Source: Allobrachymonas denitrificans DSM 15123
Lineage (GTDB): Bacteria; Pseudomonadota; Gammaproteobacteria; Burkholderiales; Burkholderiaceae_C
DNA: 50,238 bases
Direction: 5' to 3'
NCBI RefSeq assembly: GCF_900110225.1
Contig: NZ_FOCW01000011.1
Location: 1-50,238 of the forward strand
Shown here: piece after piece, positions 1 to 8,229 of the stretch
Layout: each line of letters opens with the position of its first letter
Numbering within the stretch: position 1 is the stretch's first letter
Position numbers and translations under genes: made by a program
The notes under the pieces: model-generated
Databases searched by the model: none
What the model was told of the DNA's origin: nothing
What the model saw: the letters and a program-made list of their open reading frames with translations, nothing else

Positions 1-218
1 CGTTGTACAGCCAGTTCAACAAGAAGATCGGGGCGATCCGCTTCAAGGTGGAACAGGCGTTCGGGACGATGAAACGCAGGTTCAATCTGGCGCGGGCGCG
101 GTACTTTGGGACAGCAAAGGTGCAGGCGCAGATGTGTTGGGCGGCCTTGGGGATGAACCTGCTGAAGGCGCACCGCAAGTTGAAAGCGATGGAGCTTGCG
201 GGGGTAGGTGCGCCCTGA
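1..218 (+). CDS. IS5-type transposase, C-terminal fragment (continues left of window)
   Basis: This is the last ~70 residues of a DDE transposase. The reading frame is open to the left window edge, so the true start lies outside. The segment KVEQAFGTMKRRF resembles the region around the last catalytic glutamate (the E of DDE) in IS5-family enzymes, and it is followed by the usual basic C-terminal tail (AHRKLKA). The stop is at 216-218. The family call rests on this short motif only. Whether the element is complete and active cannot be judged from this end. Confidence 0.75.
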   Translation, partial: LYSQFNKKIGAIRFKVEQAFGTMKRRFNLARARYFGTAKVQAQMCWAALGMNLLKAHRKLKAMELAGVGAP

Positions 219-342
219 GAGGGCAAATGGAGCTCCCAAAGTGGCTCACAGCCACTTCGGGGGGCATGAAATCATGCAAAACGCGACAAAATCAGCATGA
301 TTCTTGCTTCGGCCGGATGATCGGCGAGGTTATGCAGCGGTC
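219..342 (+). mobile_element. Probable right end of the IS element
   Basis: This is non-coding sequence after the transposase stop. A GAGGTTATGCAGCGGTC stretch at 326-342 looks like the terminal inverted repeat of some IS5-family elements, as I remember them, which would place the element boundary at about 342. The matching left end is outside the window, so the boundary is inferred. Chromosomal DNA upstream of the NSS transporter would begin just after it. Confidence 0.4.
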
Positions 343-636
343 TTACACATGGATATGTTGCCCATAGGTAACAAAAACCAGACTCACACATCAATCTCTT
401 GCTTTTCCAGCGTCCTGTCGCCAATTGCCCGTGGGCACACTACGCACCTGTTTGCAGCGTGGCCCCCTAAACCGCGCCCAGACGTTGATCTGCATCAACC
501 TCACCACCAAAGATTTCCGTCTTTACCGCACACGGCCTGGGCGCGCTTGTGCCTACAATCCTCTTCTTTCCCCGACACGCGCACGGTCGTGCGCACGATG
601 CACTCCGCATCTGTCGGCGCACTGGCTCGTGCTTCC
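343..636. other. Intergenic region upstream of the NSS transporter
   Basis: The frame of the downstream transporter stays open through most of this stretch, but the translation is low-quality and lacks homology-like motifs until the transporter proper. I see no convincing promoter, ribosome binding site or small gene here. Confidence 0.4.
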
Positions 637-1995
637 ATGTCCTCCTCTCCCGCTTCCGCACGCGACGGCTTCAGTTCCGGCTTCGGCGTGCTCGCTGCCA
701 CCCTCGGTTCTGCCGTCGGTCTCGGCAACATCTGGATGTTTCCCTACCAGACCGGCAACAACGGCGGCGCCGGCTTTCTGCTGATCTATCTGCTCGCCAC
801 CCTGCTGGTCGGCCTGCCGCTGATGATTGCCGAGATCAGCCTGGGCCGCAGCGCGCGCACCGACCCGGTCGGCGTGTACCGCAAGCTGGCGCCCGGCACC
901 TTGTGGTGGATCATCGGCGCGCTCGGACTGGTTTCGGTGCTGCTGATCATGTCGTTCTACTCGGCCGTGGTCGGCTGGGTGTTTGCCTATGTGGGCAAGA
1001 GCGTCAGCGGCGGCATCCTCACGCAAGACCGCAGCCTGCTGGAACAGACCTTTGGCGGTCTGGTGAGCAATCCTGCCGCAGCCCTCGGCTGGCAATGGCT
1101 GGTGCTGCTGCTGGTCGGCATCATCATCACCTTCGGCGTCAGCCGTGGCATCGAAGCCGTCACCAAGCGCCTGATGCCGCTGCTGTTCGGCCTGCTGGTG
1201 CTGGTGGCCCTCGCCGCCCTGATGCTGCCCGGCGCCATGGAAGGCGTGCGCTTCCTGTTCCTGCCGGATTTTTCCCGTATCGACGGCCAGGTGCTGCTCA
1301 AGGCGCTGGGGCTGGCCTTTTTCAAGCTCTCGCTCGGCGTGGGCAGCATGACCATCTACGGCAGCTACTTCCGCCAGCAGCAGAACATTCCGCGCACCGC
1401 CCTCACCGTGATGCTGGCCGACCTGACCGTGTCCATGCTGGCCGGCCTGGCCATTTTCCCTGCCGTGTTCGCGCTCGGATTCAATCCGGCGAGCGGCCCG
1501 GCACTGCTGTTCCAGACCATTCCCGCCGTGTTCGCCAGCATGCCTCTCGGGCATCTGCTGATGATCGTCTTCTTCGTGCTGACCGCCTTTGCCGCCATCG
1601 GCGCCATGCTGTCGCTGGTGGAAGTGCCGGTCGCCATCCTCCACGAGCGCCTGCGCATCGAGCGCGCCCGCGCCACCTGGCTCACCGTGCTGGCGCTGGT
1701 AGGCCTCGGCAGCCTGAGCGCGCTCTCGTCCAGCACGCTCAGCCATGTGCAACTTGGCGGCATGAACCTGTTCGACCTGTTCGACTTCCTCTCCAGCAAG
1801 CTGCTGATGCCGATCACCGGCCTGCTCACCTGCCTGTTCGTGCTGCTGCGCTGGAAGCAGGCCGGCTTCGTGGCTGCCAACAGCAACGAAGGCGCGCTGC
1901 ACAACACAGGCCTGCTGCGCGCGGTCTTCACCATCCTGACCAAGGTCACCCCGCTGCTGATCCTGACCGTGATGCTCTACGGCCTGCTGGGCTGA
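637..1995 (+). CDS. Sodium-dependent NSS (neurotransmitter:sodium symporter family) transporter
   Basis: This is an inner-membrane symporter of the bacterial NSS/SNF family (LeuT, TnaT and MhsT relatives), which import amino acids or related amines with Na+. The first membrane segment carries the family signature GSAVGLGNIWMFPY followed by GNNGG, the unwound TM1 region that binds Na+ and substrate. About eleven hydrophobic segments follow over 452 residues, the usual size of the 11-TM bacterial branch. The start at 637 leaves a short N-terminus typical of the family; an in-frame ATG at 598 would add 13 residues. Neither start has a clear Shine-Dalgarno. The gene ends 5 bp from the convergent regulator gene. 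Substrate is not predictable from the sequence alone; the adjoining valine module makes an amino acid plausible, but that is inference. Confidence 0.88.
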   Translation: MSSSPASARDGFSSGFGVLAATLGSAVGLGNIWMFPYQTGNNGGAGFLLIYLLATLLVGLPLMIAEISLGRSARTDPVGVYRKLAPGTLWWIIGALGLVSVLLIMSFYSAVVGWVFAYVGKSVSGGILTQDRSLLEQTFGGLVSNPAAALGWQWLVLLLVGIIITFGVSRGIEAVTKRLMPLLFGLLVLVALAALMLPGAMEGVRFLFLPDFSRIDGQVLLKALGLAFFKLSLGVGSMTIYGSYFRQQQNIPRTALTVMLADLTVSMLAGLAIFPAVFALGFNPASGPALLFQTIPAVFASMPLGHLLMIVFFVLTAFAAIGAMLSLVEVPVAILHERLRIERARATWLTVLALVGLGSLSALSSSTLSHVQLGGMNLFDLFDFLSSKLLMPITGLLTCLFVLLRWKQAGFVAANSNEGALHNTGLLRAVFTILTKVTPLLILTVMLYGLLG

Positions 1996-2000
1996 TCTGA

Positions 2001-3425
2001 TCAGCCCTCCAGCCGGTACGACACCAGCGATTCGCTGAAGTCGTCGTTGTGCAGCGGCTTGCCCGCTGGCGGAAAGGCGCGCTGCACGCAATCGGTGCGC
2101 GGACAGACGCGGCAGCCCGGCCCGATCGGCGTGATGGCACGCGGCTGCTGCAGATCCCAGCCATCGGCATAGACCAGTTCACGCGCCTGCGCCAGTTCGC
2201 AGCCGATGCCGAAGGCAAAGCGCTTGCGCGGCGCATGGAAGCTGCCGCCGCCACGCTGCACGCTGCGCGCAATGCCGAAATAGCGCGTGCCATCCGGCAT
2301 CTCGGCCACCTGTGTCAGGATCTGTCCCGGCTGCGCGAAGGCCTCGAACACATGCCAGAGCGGGCAGGTGCCGCCATGACGCGCAAAGTGCAGCGAGTTG
2401 GCGCTCTGCCGCTTGCTCACGTTGCCGGCCTGGTCCACGCGGATCAGGTACATCGGCACCCCGCGCGCACCACTGCGCTGCAGCGTGCTCAGACGGTGGC
2501 ACACGCTCTCGAAACTCACCTGAAAGCGGCGCTGCAGTTGCTCCACGTCATAGCGCATGCTGCGCGCGGCCTGCAGGAATTCGCCATAGGGCAGCAGCAG
2601 GGCACCGGCAAAGTAGTGCGCCAACCCCTGACGTGCCAGCGTGCGCGTCTGTGCATCGGCCAATGCGGTCTCGTCGGCACAGGCCTGGTCCAGCAGGTCG
2701 CCATGCGCCAGAAAGCACAGCTGCGTGGCCATCTGGAAGGCCTGTTGTGCATCGCCCAGCTGGGGCTTGAGCACCAGACGGCGCCGGCGCGCATCGTACT
2801 GGCGCAACTCCAGCGTGTTCGCTTCGCCAGCCACCACCTCGATGCCATGCGCCTGCTGCAGCTGTTCCCGCAGCGCCGCCGCCCTGCGCCCGGGCTGCAG
2901 CGCCCAGTCCTGTGCCAGCTGCTCGGCCTGCCGGTCCAGTGCGTCGAAGTAGTTGTCATGCCGGTTGAAGAAGTCGCGCGCCGCCTCGTGGGGAAACGGC
3001 GCCTGCGCCGCCTGCTGCGAATCGCCATAGAAGCGGTCCACCAGCTGCTGCAACTCTTCCTGCAGGTGCAACTGCTTCTGGTACAGCGCCACCAGCGTCT
3101 CGGCCAGTGCCGGCACCGTATGCACCATGCGGTCAATATCCGCCGGCGACACGCTGGCATCCCCCACCAGCCCCTGGTCGCGGAAGATCGCATCGAGTTC
3201 GCCCAGCAGGCGCCGGTTGCGATCCTCGGAAAAATCGCTCAGGTCCACCTGGAACACCTGCGTCAGCTTGAGCAGCACCGAGGCCGTCACCGGCCGCTGG
3301 TTGTTTTCCAGCTGGCAGATGTAGCTGAACGACAGCCCCAGCCGTTCGGCAAAGGCCGACTGGGACAGGTGGTTTTTCTCGCGCAGGCGCCGCAGCGCCG
3401 GGCCCATCAGGAGTTTGCGTGTCAT
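2001..3425 (-). CDS. XRE/ScfR-type short-chain acyl-CoA responsive transcriptional regulator
   Basis: This is a 474-residue regulator. An XRE-type helix-turn-helix occupies residues ~9-62 (LSQSAFAERLGLSFSYICQLE). A long middle region follows, including a degenerate IrrE-like stretch (GLAHYFAGALLLPYGEF) with no HExxH zinc motif. The C-terminal domain holds a cysteine cluster C438, C441, C446. This is the architecture of the RamB/PrpR family, whose members regulate acetate, propionate or branched-chain catabolism and, for PrpR, respond to acyl-CoA. The ATG at 3425 is chosen because it begins directly before the HTH; an upstream in-frame extension looks non-coding. It is divergent from mmsA, so it most likely controls the valine genes and its own expression. 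Four TTTGCAAA-like boxes lie in the shared intergenic region. Confidence 0.85.
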   Translation of the reverse strand: MTRKLLMGPALRRLREKNHLSQSAFAERLGLSFSYICQLENNQRPVTASVLLKLTQVFQVDLSDFSEDRNRRLLGELDAIFRDQGLVGDASVSPADIDRMVHTVPALAETLVALYQKQLHLQEELQQLVDRFYGDSQQAAQAPFPHEAARDFFNRHDNYFDALDRQAEQLAQDWALQPGRRAAALREQLQQAHGIEVVAGEANTLELRQYDARRRRLVLKPQLGDAQQAFQMATQLCFLAHGDLLDQACADETALADAQTRTLARQGLAHYFAGALLLPYGEFLQAARSMRYDVEQLQRRFQVSFESVCHRLSTLQRSGARGVPMYLIRVDQAGNVSKRQSANSLHFARHGGTCPLWHVFEAFAQPGQILTQVAEMPDGTRYFGIARSVQRGGGSFHAPRKRFAFGIGCELAQARELVYADGWDLQQPRAITPIGPGCRVCPRTDCVQRAFPPAGKPLHNDDFSESLVSYRLEG

Positions 3426-3467
3426 GGGGTCAATCGAATGGCGTGATCGGGAACCTCTTGCACAACA

Positions 3468-3582
3468 TTTGCAAAAGCACTGCCCGAATTGCAAAAGGTA
3501 TCACACCCACACACTGATACAGCGAAAACCTAGGGGAAACACGTAGAAGATTTGCGAAGGTTGTGAATACCATTTTTGCAAA
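3468..3582. promoter_or_regulatory. Four TTTGCAAA-like boxes between the regulator and mmsA (putative operators)
   Basis: The copies are TTTGCAAA at 3468-3475, ATTGCAAA at 3488-3495, TTTGCGAA at 3551-3558 and TTTGCAAA at 3575-3582. The first two start 20 bp apart, about two helical turns. A separate inverted repeat, GTATCA-N11-TGATAC, lies at 3498-3520. Known RamB/PrpR-family sites contain a TTTGCAAA core, so assigning these boxes to the adjacent regulator is reasonable but untested. Confidence 0.6.
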
Positions 3583-3640
3583 GGTCGGGCCTGGCGTCCG
3601 ACCCTGCTTTTTTCCATACCGACACCGAGGAGACAATCCC

Positions 3641-5140
3641 ATGAGCATCCCCAGCGTACCGCTTCTGATCAACGGCGAATTCGTCCAGTCCAAGACCACC
3701 GAGTGGCGCGACGTCGTCAACCCCGCCACGCAGGAAGTGATCGCCCGCGTGCCCATGGCCACCCAGGAAGAACTGGACGCCGCCGTTGCCGCCGCCAAGG
3801 AAGCCTTCAAGACCTGGCGCTACACCCCCATCGGCACCCGCGCCCGCATCTTCCTGAAGCTGCAGCAGCTGATCCGCGAAAACATCAAGGAAGTAGCCGC
3901 CATCCTGACGCGTGAACAGGGCAAGACCCTGCCCGACGCCGAAGGCGACGTGTTCCGCGGCCTGGAAGTGGTCGAGCACGCTGCCAACATCGGCACGCTG
4001 CAGATGGGCGAGTTCGCCAACAACGTGGCTGGCGGTGTCGACACCTACACCATCCTGCAGCCGCTGGGCGTGTGCGCCGGCATCACCCCGTTCAACTTCC
4101 CGGCCATGATTCCGCTGTGGATGTTCCCCATGGCCATCGCCACCGGCAACACCTTCGTGCTCAAGCCCTCCGAGCAGGATCCCATGTCCACCATCCGCCT
4201 GTGCGAACTGGCGCTGGAAGCCGGCATCCCCGCTGGCGTGCTGAACGTGGTGCATGGCGGCGTTGACGTCGTGAACGGCATCTGCGACCACAAGGACATC
4301 AAGGCCATCAGCTTTGTCGGTTCCACCGGCGTGGGCACGCACGTCTACAACCGCGCCAGCCTGGCCGGTAAGCGCGTGCAGTGCATGATGGGCGCCAAGA
4401 ACCACGCCATCGTGCTGCCGGACTGCAACAAGGAGCAGACGCTCAACGCCCTGGCTGGCGCCTCCTTCGGTGCTGCCGGTCAGCGCTGCATGGCCCTGCC
4501 GGTCGTGATCCTGGTGGGCGAAGCCCGCAACTGGGTGGACGAGATCGCCGAGCGCGCCAAGGGCCTGAAGGTCGGCAACGGCGCCACCCCCGGTGTGGAC
4601 GTCGGCCCGCTGGTCAACAAGAACGCCCGCGCCCGCGTGGACAACCTGATCGCCTCCGGCGTGGAGCAAGGTGCCACCCTGGTGCTGGACGGCCGCAACC
4701 CGCAGCTGGAAGGCGCTGAAGCCAATGGCAACTTCGTCGGCCCGACCCTGTTCAAGGACGTGACCGTCGACATGGACATCTACAAGCAGGAAATCTTCGG
4801 CCCGGTGATGTGCGTGATGGGTGCCGAGACCCTGGAAGAAGCCATCCAGATCATCAATGACAACCCGAACGGCAACGGTACCGCCCTGTTCACCCAGAGC
4901 GGCGCAGCAGCGCACAAGTTCCAGGAAGAGATCGACGTCGGTCAGGTCGGCATCAACGTGCCGATTCCCGTGCCGGTTCCGCTGTTCTCCTTCACCGGTT
5001 CGCGCGCTTCCAAGCTGGGCGATCTGGGCCCCTACGGCAAGCAGGTCATCACGTTCTACACGCAGACCAAGACCATCACCAAGCGCTGGTTCGACGAAGC
5101 CAACGCCGGCGGTGTGCACACCACCATCAGCCTGAAGTAA
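3641..5140 (+). CDS. mmsA: CoA-acylating methylmalonate-semialdehyde dehydrogenase
   Basis: This enzyme converts methylmalonate semialdehyde to propionyl-CoA with NAD+ and CoA, the last step specific to valine breakdown; it can also act on malonate semialdehyde. The 499-residue length matches the family. The aldehyde-dehydrogenase Rossmann region is seen around [14 protein letters not shown] and [12 protein letters not shown]. The catalytic cysteine is C283 in [11 protein letters not shown], and this QRCMA context is typical of MmsA rather than of ordinary aldehyde dehydrogenases. The ATG at 3641 has a good GAGGAGA ribosome binding site just upstream; the open frame further upstream lies in the regulatory region. 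It is the first gene of the valine module, divergent from the acyl-CoA responsive regulator and followed by an acyl-CoA dehydrogenase and mmsB. Confidence 0.96.
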   Translation: MSIPSVPLLINGEFVQSKTTEWRDVVNPATQEVIARVPMATQEELDAAVAAAKEAFKTWRYTPIGTRARIFLKLQQLIRENIKEVAAILTREQGKTLPDAEGDVFRGLEVVEHAANIGTLQMGEFANNVAGGVDTYTILQPLGVCAGITPFNFPAMIPLWMFPMAIATGNTFVLKPSEQDPMSTIRLCELALEAGIPAGVLNVVHGGVDVVNGICDHKDIKAISFVGSTGVGTHVYNRASLAGKRVQCMMGAKNHAIVLPDCNKEQTLNALAGASFGAAGQRCMALPVVILVGEARNWVDEIAERAKGLKVGNGATPGVDVGPLVNKNARARVDNLIASGVEQGATLVLDGRNPQLEGAEANGNFVGPTLFKDVTVDMDIYKQEIFGPVMCVMGAETLEEAIQIINDNPNGNGTALFTQSGAAAHKFQEEIDVGQVGINVPIPVPVPLFSFTGSRASKLGDLGPYGKQVITFYTQTKTITKRWFDEANAGGVHTTISLK

Positions 5141-5217
5141 TTCCGGCTGCGGCCTGACCCGCAGGGACGGTTACCCAGACGACCGCCCTGCGCCGGCAGG
5201 CCTCCCCCAAGTTTCCC

Positions 5218-5241
5218 GGAGTCGCCTTGCAAGGGGACTCC
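5218..5241. repeat. Near-perfect 24-bp palindrome in the mmsA-acyl-CoA dehydrogenase gap
   Basis: GGAGTC (5218-5223) pairs with GACTCC (5236-5241), and the inner CCTTGCAAGG is itself palindromic. A single G·G mismatch interrupts each arm. It lies in a 259-bp gap between two genes of one pathway. A second small hairpin, CTGCGG/CCGCAG, is at 5147-5164 just after the mmsA stop. Neither has a T-tract. The role could be an operator, an mRNA-stability hairpin or neither. Confidence 0.5.
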
Positions 5242-5399
5242 CGCCGCAGGTACGCCGCGATCCTGCGCCATCCTTTCCAGCAAGCGATGCGCAAGGTCAA
5301 CCCGCCGCTCCTGCACGACACCGAAAAATGCGCTGTCCCCGCTGACGGCCACCAACAAGCATCGAGACCCCTTCCGATCGGGGAAGGAGGAGACAAACC

Positions 5400-6560
5400 A
5401 TGTATTTCGACCTGACCGACGACCAGCAGCAGTTCGTCAGCGTGGCGCGCGACTACGCCGCCGGTGAACTCGCCCCCAACGCCGCCAAGTGGGACGCCGA
5501 ACACATCTTTCCGCGCCAAGCCATCGCCACCGCCGGCGCCCTGGGTTTCTGCGGCCTGTACGCTTCCGAAGAATACGGCGGCCTCGGCCTGTCGCGCCTC
5601 GATGCCACGCTGGTGTTCGAGGAACTGGCAGCGGTCGACCCGTCCACCACCGCCTTCATCACCATCCACAACATGGCGACGTGGATGATCACCAACTGGG
5701 CCAGGCCCGAGATCGCCGAGCAGTACGCGCCCGCCCTCACCGCCGGTGACCAGCTGGCCAGCTACTGCCTGACCGAGCCCGGCGCCGGCAGCGACGCCGG
5801 CAGCCTGCGCACCACGGCCAAGCTGGAAGGCGACGAATACGTCATCAACGGCGAGAAGATGTTCATCTCCGGCGCTGGCGCCACCGATGTGCTGGTGCTG
5901 ATGGCCCGCACCGGCGGCCCGGGTGCCGAAGGCATCTCCGCCCTGCTGGTGCCGGCCAACCTGCCGGGCATCCAGTACGGCAAGAACGAGGAAAAGCTCG
6001 GCTGGCACAGTCAGCCCACACGCGCCATCAGCTTCAGCGACGTGCGCGTGCCCGCCAGCCACCTGCTGGGCCAGGAAGGCGAAGGTTTCAAGATCGCCAT
6101 GAAGGGTCTGGACGGCGGACGCATCAACATCGCCACCTGCTCCGTGGGCGCTGCCCAGGGCGCGCTCAATGCTGCCCAGCAGTACATGAACGAGCGCAGC
6201 CAGTTCGGCAAGAAGCTGGCCGCGTTCCAGGCACTGCAGTTCAAGCTGGCCGACATGCAGACCGAACTGGTCGCCGCGCGCCAGATGGTGCGTCTGGCCG
6301 CGTTCAAGCTGGATACGCGCAGCCCCGATGCCACCACCTACTGCGCCATGGCCAAGCGTTTTGCTACCGACGCCTGCTTCAACGTCGTGAACGAAGCGCT
6401 GCAGCTGCACGGCGGCTACGGCTACCTGCGCGAATTCCCGCTGGAGCGCCTGCTGCGCGACGTGCGCGTGCACCAGATCCTGGAAGGCACCAACGAGATC
6501 ATGCGCGTGATCGTGTCGCGCCGCCTGCTGGGCGACCGCGGCCTGGACTCCATCCGCTGA
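5400..6560 (+). CDS. Acyl-CoA dehydrogenase, probably isobutyryl-CoA dehydrogenase
   Basis: This is an FAD-dependent acyl-CoA dehydrogenase of 386 residues, normal for the short-chain family. The first family signature (CLTEPGAGSDAGSL) and the second (QLHGGYGYLREFPLERLLRD) are both present. The catalytic base is E362 in LEGTNEIMR, the usual position. The ATG at 5400 follows a strong GGAAGGAGGAGA ribosome binding site. It lies between mmsA and mmsB, which together oxidise valine carbons, so isobutyryl-CoA to methacrylyl-CoA is the likely reaction. The sequence alone does not exclude another branched or short-chain substrate. Electrons would pass to ETF. The enoyl-CoA hydratase and 3-hydroxyisobutyryl-CoA hydrolase needed to complete the route are not in the window. 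Confidence 0.9.
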   Translation: MYFDLTDDQQQFVSVARDYAAGELAPNAAKWDAEHIFPRQAIATAGALGFCGLYASEEYGGLGLSRLDATLVFEELAAVDPSTTAFITIHNMATWMITNWARPEIAEQYAPALTAGDQLASYCLTEPGAGSDAGSLRTTAKLEGDEYVINGEKMFISGAGATDVLVLMARTGGPGAEGISALLVPANLPGIQYGKNEEKLGWHSQPTRAISFSDVRVPASHLLGQEGEGFKIAMKGLDGGRINIATCSVGAAQGALNAAQQYMNERSQFGKKLAAFQALQFKLADMQTELVAARQMVRLAAFKLDTRSPDATTYCAMAKRFATDACFNVVNEALQLHGGYGYLREFPLERLLRDVRVHQILEGTNEIMRVIVSRRLLGDRGLDSIR

Positions 6561-6687
6561 TGCAAACCCTCTGCTGCGCCCCGACTGCCGCCCTGCGCGG
6601 CCGGGCGTTGCTGTCCGCCGCTGCGCCATCCTGCCAGCGGCGTTCCTGATTCCGCTTATCCCTATTCCATCCACAAGGAGACACCTC

Positions 6688-7581
6688 ATGAACATCGCAT
6701 TCATCGGCATCGGCAACATGGGCGGCCCCATGGCCATCAACCTGCAGAAGGCCGGCCACACGGTCAAGGCCTTCGACCTGTCCCAGGCTGCCTGCGACGC
6801 CGTCAAGGCCGAAGGCGTGACCGTGGCTGCCAGCGCCAACGACGCTGCCAAGGACGCCGAAGTCGTCGTCAGCATGCTGCCCGCCAGCGCCCACGTCGAA
6901 GCCCTGTACCTGGGCAAGGACGGCCAGCCCGGCCTGCTCGACGTGCTGCCTGCCGGCGCACTGATCATCGACAGCTCCACCATCGCCGCTGCCAGCGCAC
7001 AGAAGGTGGGCGCTGCTGCCACCGCCAAGGGCTTTGCCTTCATCGACGCCCCGGTCTCCGGCGGTACCGCCGGCGCTGCTGCCGGCACGCTGACCTTCAT
7101 GGTCGGTGGTGACGATGCCGCGCTGGAGCGTGCCCGCCCGCTGCTCGAGAAAATGGGCGCCAACATCTTCCACGCCGGCTCCGTCGGCGCGGGCCAGACC
7201 GCCAAGATCTGCAACAACATGCTGCTCGGCATCCTGATGATCGGCACCAGCGAAGCCATGGCCCTGGGTCTGGCCAACGGTCTGGATCCCAAGGCACTGG
7301 CCGAGATCATGCGCCGCAGCTCCGGCGGCAACTGGGCGCTGGAGAAATACAACCCCGTGCCCGGCGTGATGGAAACCACCCCGGCCAGCAAGGGCTACGC
7401 CGGCGGTTTCGGCACCGACCTGATGCTGAAGGACCTGGGTCTGGCCCAGGAAAACGCCATGCACGTGCGCGCCAGCACCCCGCTGGGCGCCATGGCCCGC
7501 AGCCTGTACGCCGCGCACAGCCTGTCCGGCAAGGGTGGTCTGGACTTCTCCAGCATCATCCAGATGCTGCAGAAGGCCTGA
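6688..7581 (+). CDS. mmsB: 3-hydroxyisobutyrate dehydrogenase
   Basis: This NAD-dependent enzyme oxidises 3-hydroxyisobutyrate to methylmalonate semialdehyde, the substrate of the MmsA encoded upstream. It is 297 residues, typical of the family. The N-terminal Rossmann motif GIGNMG spans residues 7-12. The substrate-binding segment is DAPVSGGTAGAAAGTL. The catalytic lysine and its asparagine partner are K173 and N177 in TAKICNN. The ribosome binding site AAGGAGA lies 7-8 bp before the ATG. A 127-bp gap separates it from the acyl-CoA dehydrogenase. A strong intrinsic terminator at 7623-7657 ends the module. Confidence 0.95.
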   Translation: MNIAFIGIGNMGGPMAINLQKAGHTVKAFDLSQAACDAVKAEGVTVAASANDAAKDAEVVVSMLPASAHVEALYLGKDGQPGLLDVLPAGALIIDSSTIAAASAQKVGAAATAKGFAFIDAPVSGGTAGAAAGTLTFMVGGDDAALERARPLLEKMGANIFHAGSVGAGQTAKICNNMLLGILMIGTSEAMALGLANGLDPKALAEIMRRSSGGNWALEKYNPVPGVMETTPASKGYAGGFGTDLMLKDLGLAQENAMHVRASTPLGAMARSLYAAHSLSGKGGLDFSSIIQMLQKA

Positions 7582-7622
7582 TACACGGGTCCTTCTTCCG
7601 GCAGGCGTGAGCCTGCCGGCGA

Positions 7623-7657
7623 GGCGCGCTAGCCGAGGGGTAGCGCGCCTTTTCTTT
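7623..7657 (+). terminator. Intrinsic terminator of the valine module
   Basis: A perfect 9-bp stem (GGCGCGCTA at 7623-7631 with TAGCGCGCC at 7641-7649) encloses a 9-nt loop and is followed by a T-rich run, TTTTCTTT. It lies 41 bp after the mmsB stop. Confidence 0.9.
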
Positions 7658-8140
7658 GCTAGACCGGTGTCGCGCCCGCTCAGTGCAGACTGGGGCCAAA
7701 CCGACAATCATGCCTTGCGTTTGATGCCAGAGCGTCAGCAGACGAATACGCTGCCTTCGTATCGCGTATCTCCGGACAGCCAACACCCCTGCACTGGTCT
7801 GCTCTTCCAATGTTCGCCTCGCATCCCTTGCCGCCGCGCTCAAGCAGCCTGATCATCCATGGGGGGGGAGGATTGCCGGAATCTGATCAGCCTCCAGACG
7901 CCAGGAATCACAATCCTGTGCTCACCTACTTGATCCTGCCGAGCAATCAGCAGAGCACGGCATCAGCCCCTTTCTACACTCATATGCGCATCCAAGAATG
8001 CCGCAAACGGCCAGCATGCGCGGCCTTTCGATGCCCCACTGCCTCGATGAACGAGCCCTGCCACGGCACCAGAAGGCAAGGCACATAGCTGGCAACCAGA
8101 CCAACCACTCCGAAACGCCGTAAAACAACCCACAGGCCAT
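7658..8140. other. Intergenic region between two convergent units
   Basis: This ~480-bp stretch has lower GC than its surroundings, including a run of nine G at 7861-7869. Open frames cross it, but none has a ribosome binding site or recognisable protein motif. I see no RNA gene or repeat here. Confidence 0.5.
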
Positions 8141-8175
8141 AAAAAAACCGCAGCCCCTCTCGCAAGGAACTGCGG
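8141..8175 (-). terminator. Intrinsic terminator of the benzoate transporter transcript
   Basis: Read on the minus strand, CCGCAG (8170-8175) pairs with CTGCGG (8148-8153), and seven T residues (8141-8147) follow directly. The stem is short, but the T-tract and the position 55 bp after the transporter stop support termination. Confidence 0.75.
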
Positions 8176-8229
8176 TATGTATTTCCCGCCCACTGCGCCC
8201 GCAGGCGCAGCCGGGTTCAGGAGAGCAGC

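Noticed and set aside
304-636. N-terminal extension of the NSS transporter
   Set aside because: The frame is open but the extra residues are unlike any NSS N-terminus and overlap the likely IS end.
553-2091. Antisense open frame of 512 codons opposite the NSS transporter
   Set aside because: Its translation is rich in His, Gln and Gly with no motif. The plus-strand frame encodes a clear membrane transporter.
3430-3640. Coding extension of mmsA or of the regulator into their shared intergenic region
   Set aside because: Both frames stay open for a while, but the sequence has lower GC, contains repeated boxes and an inverted repeat, and good starts exist at 3641 and 3425.
7810-8088. Possible small gene of 92 codons in the intergenic region after mmsB
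   Set aside because: It has no ribosome binding site, no recognisable motif and atypical composition. It overlaps nothing conserved.
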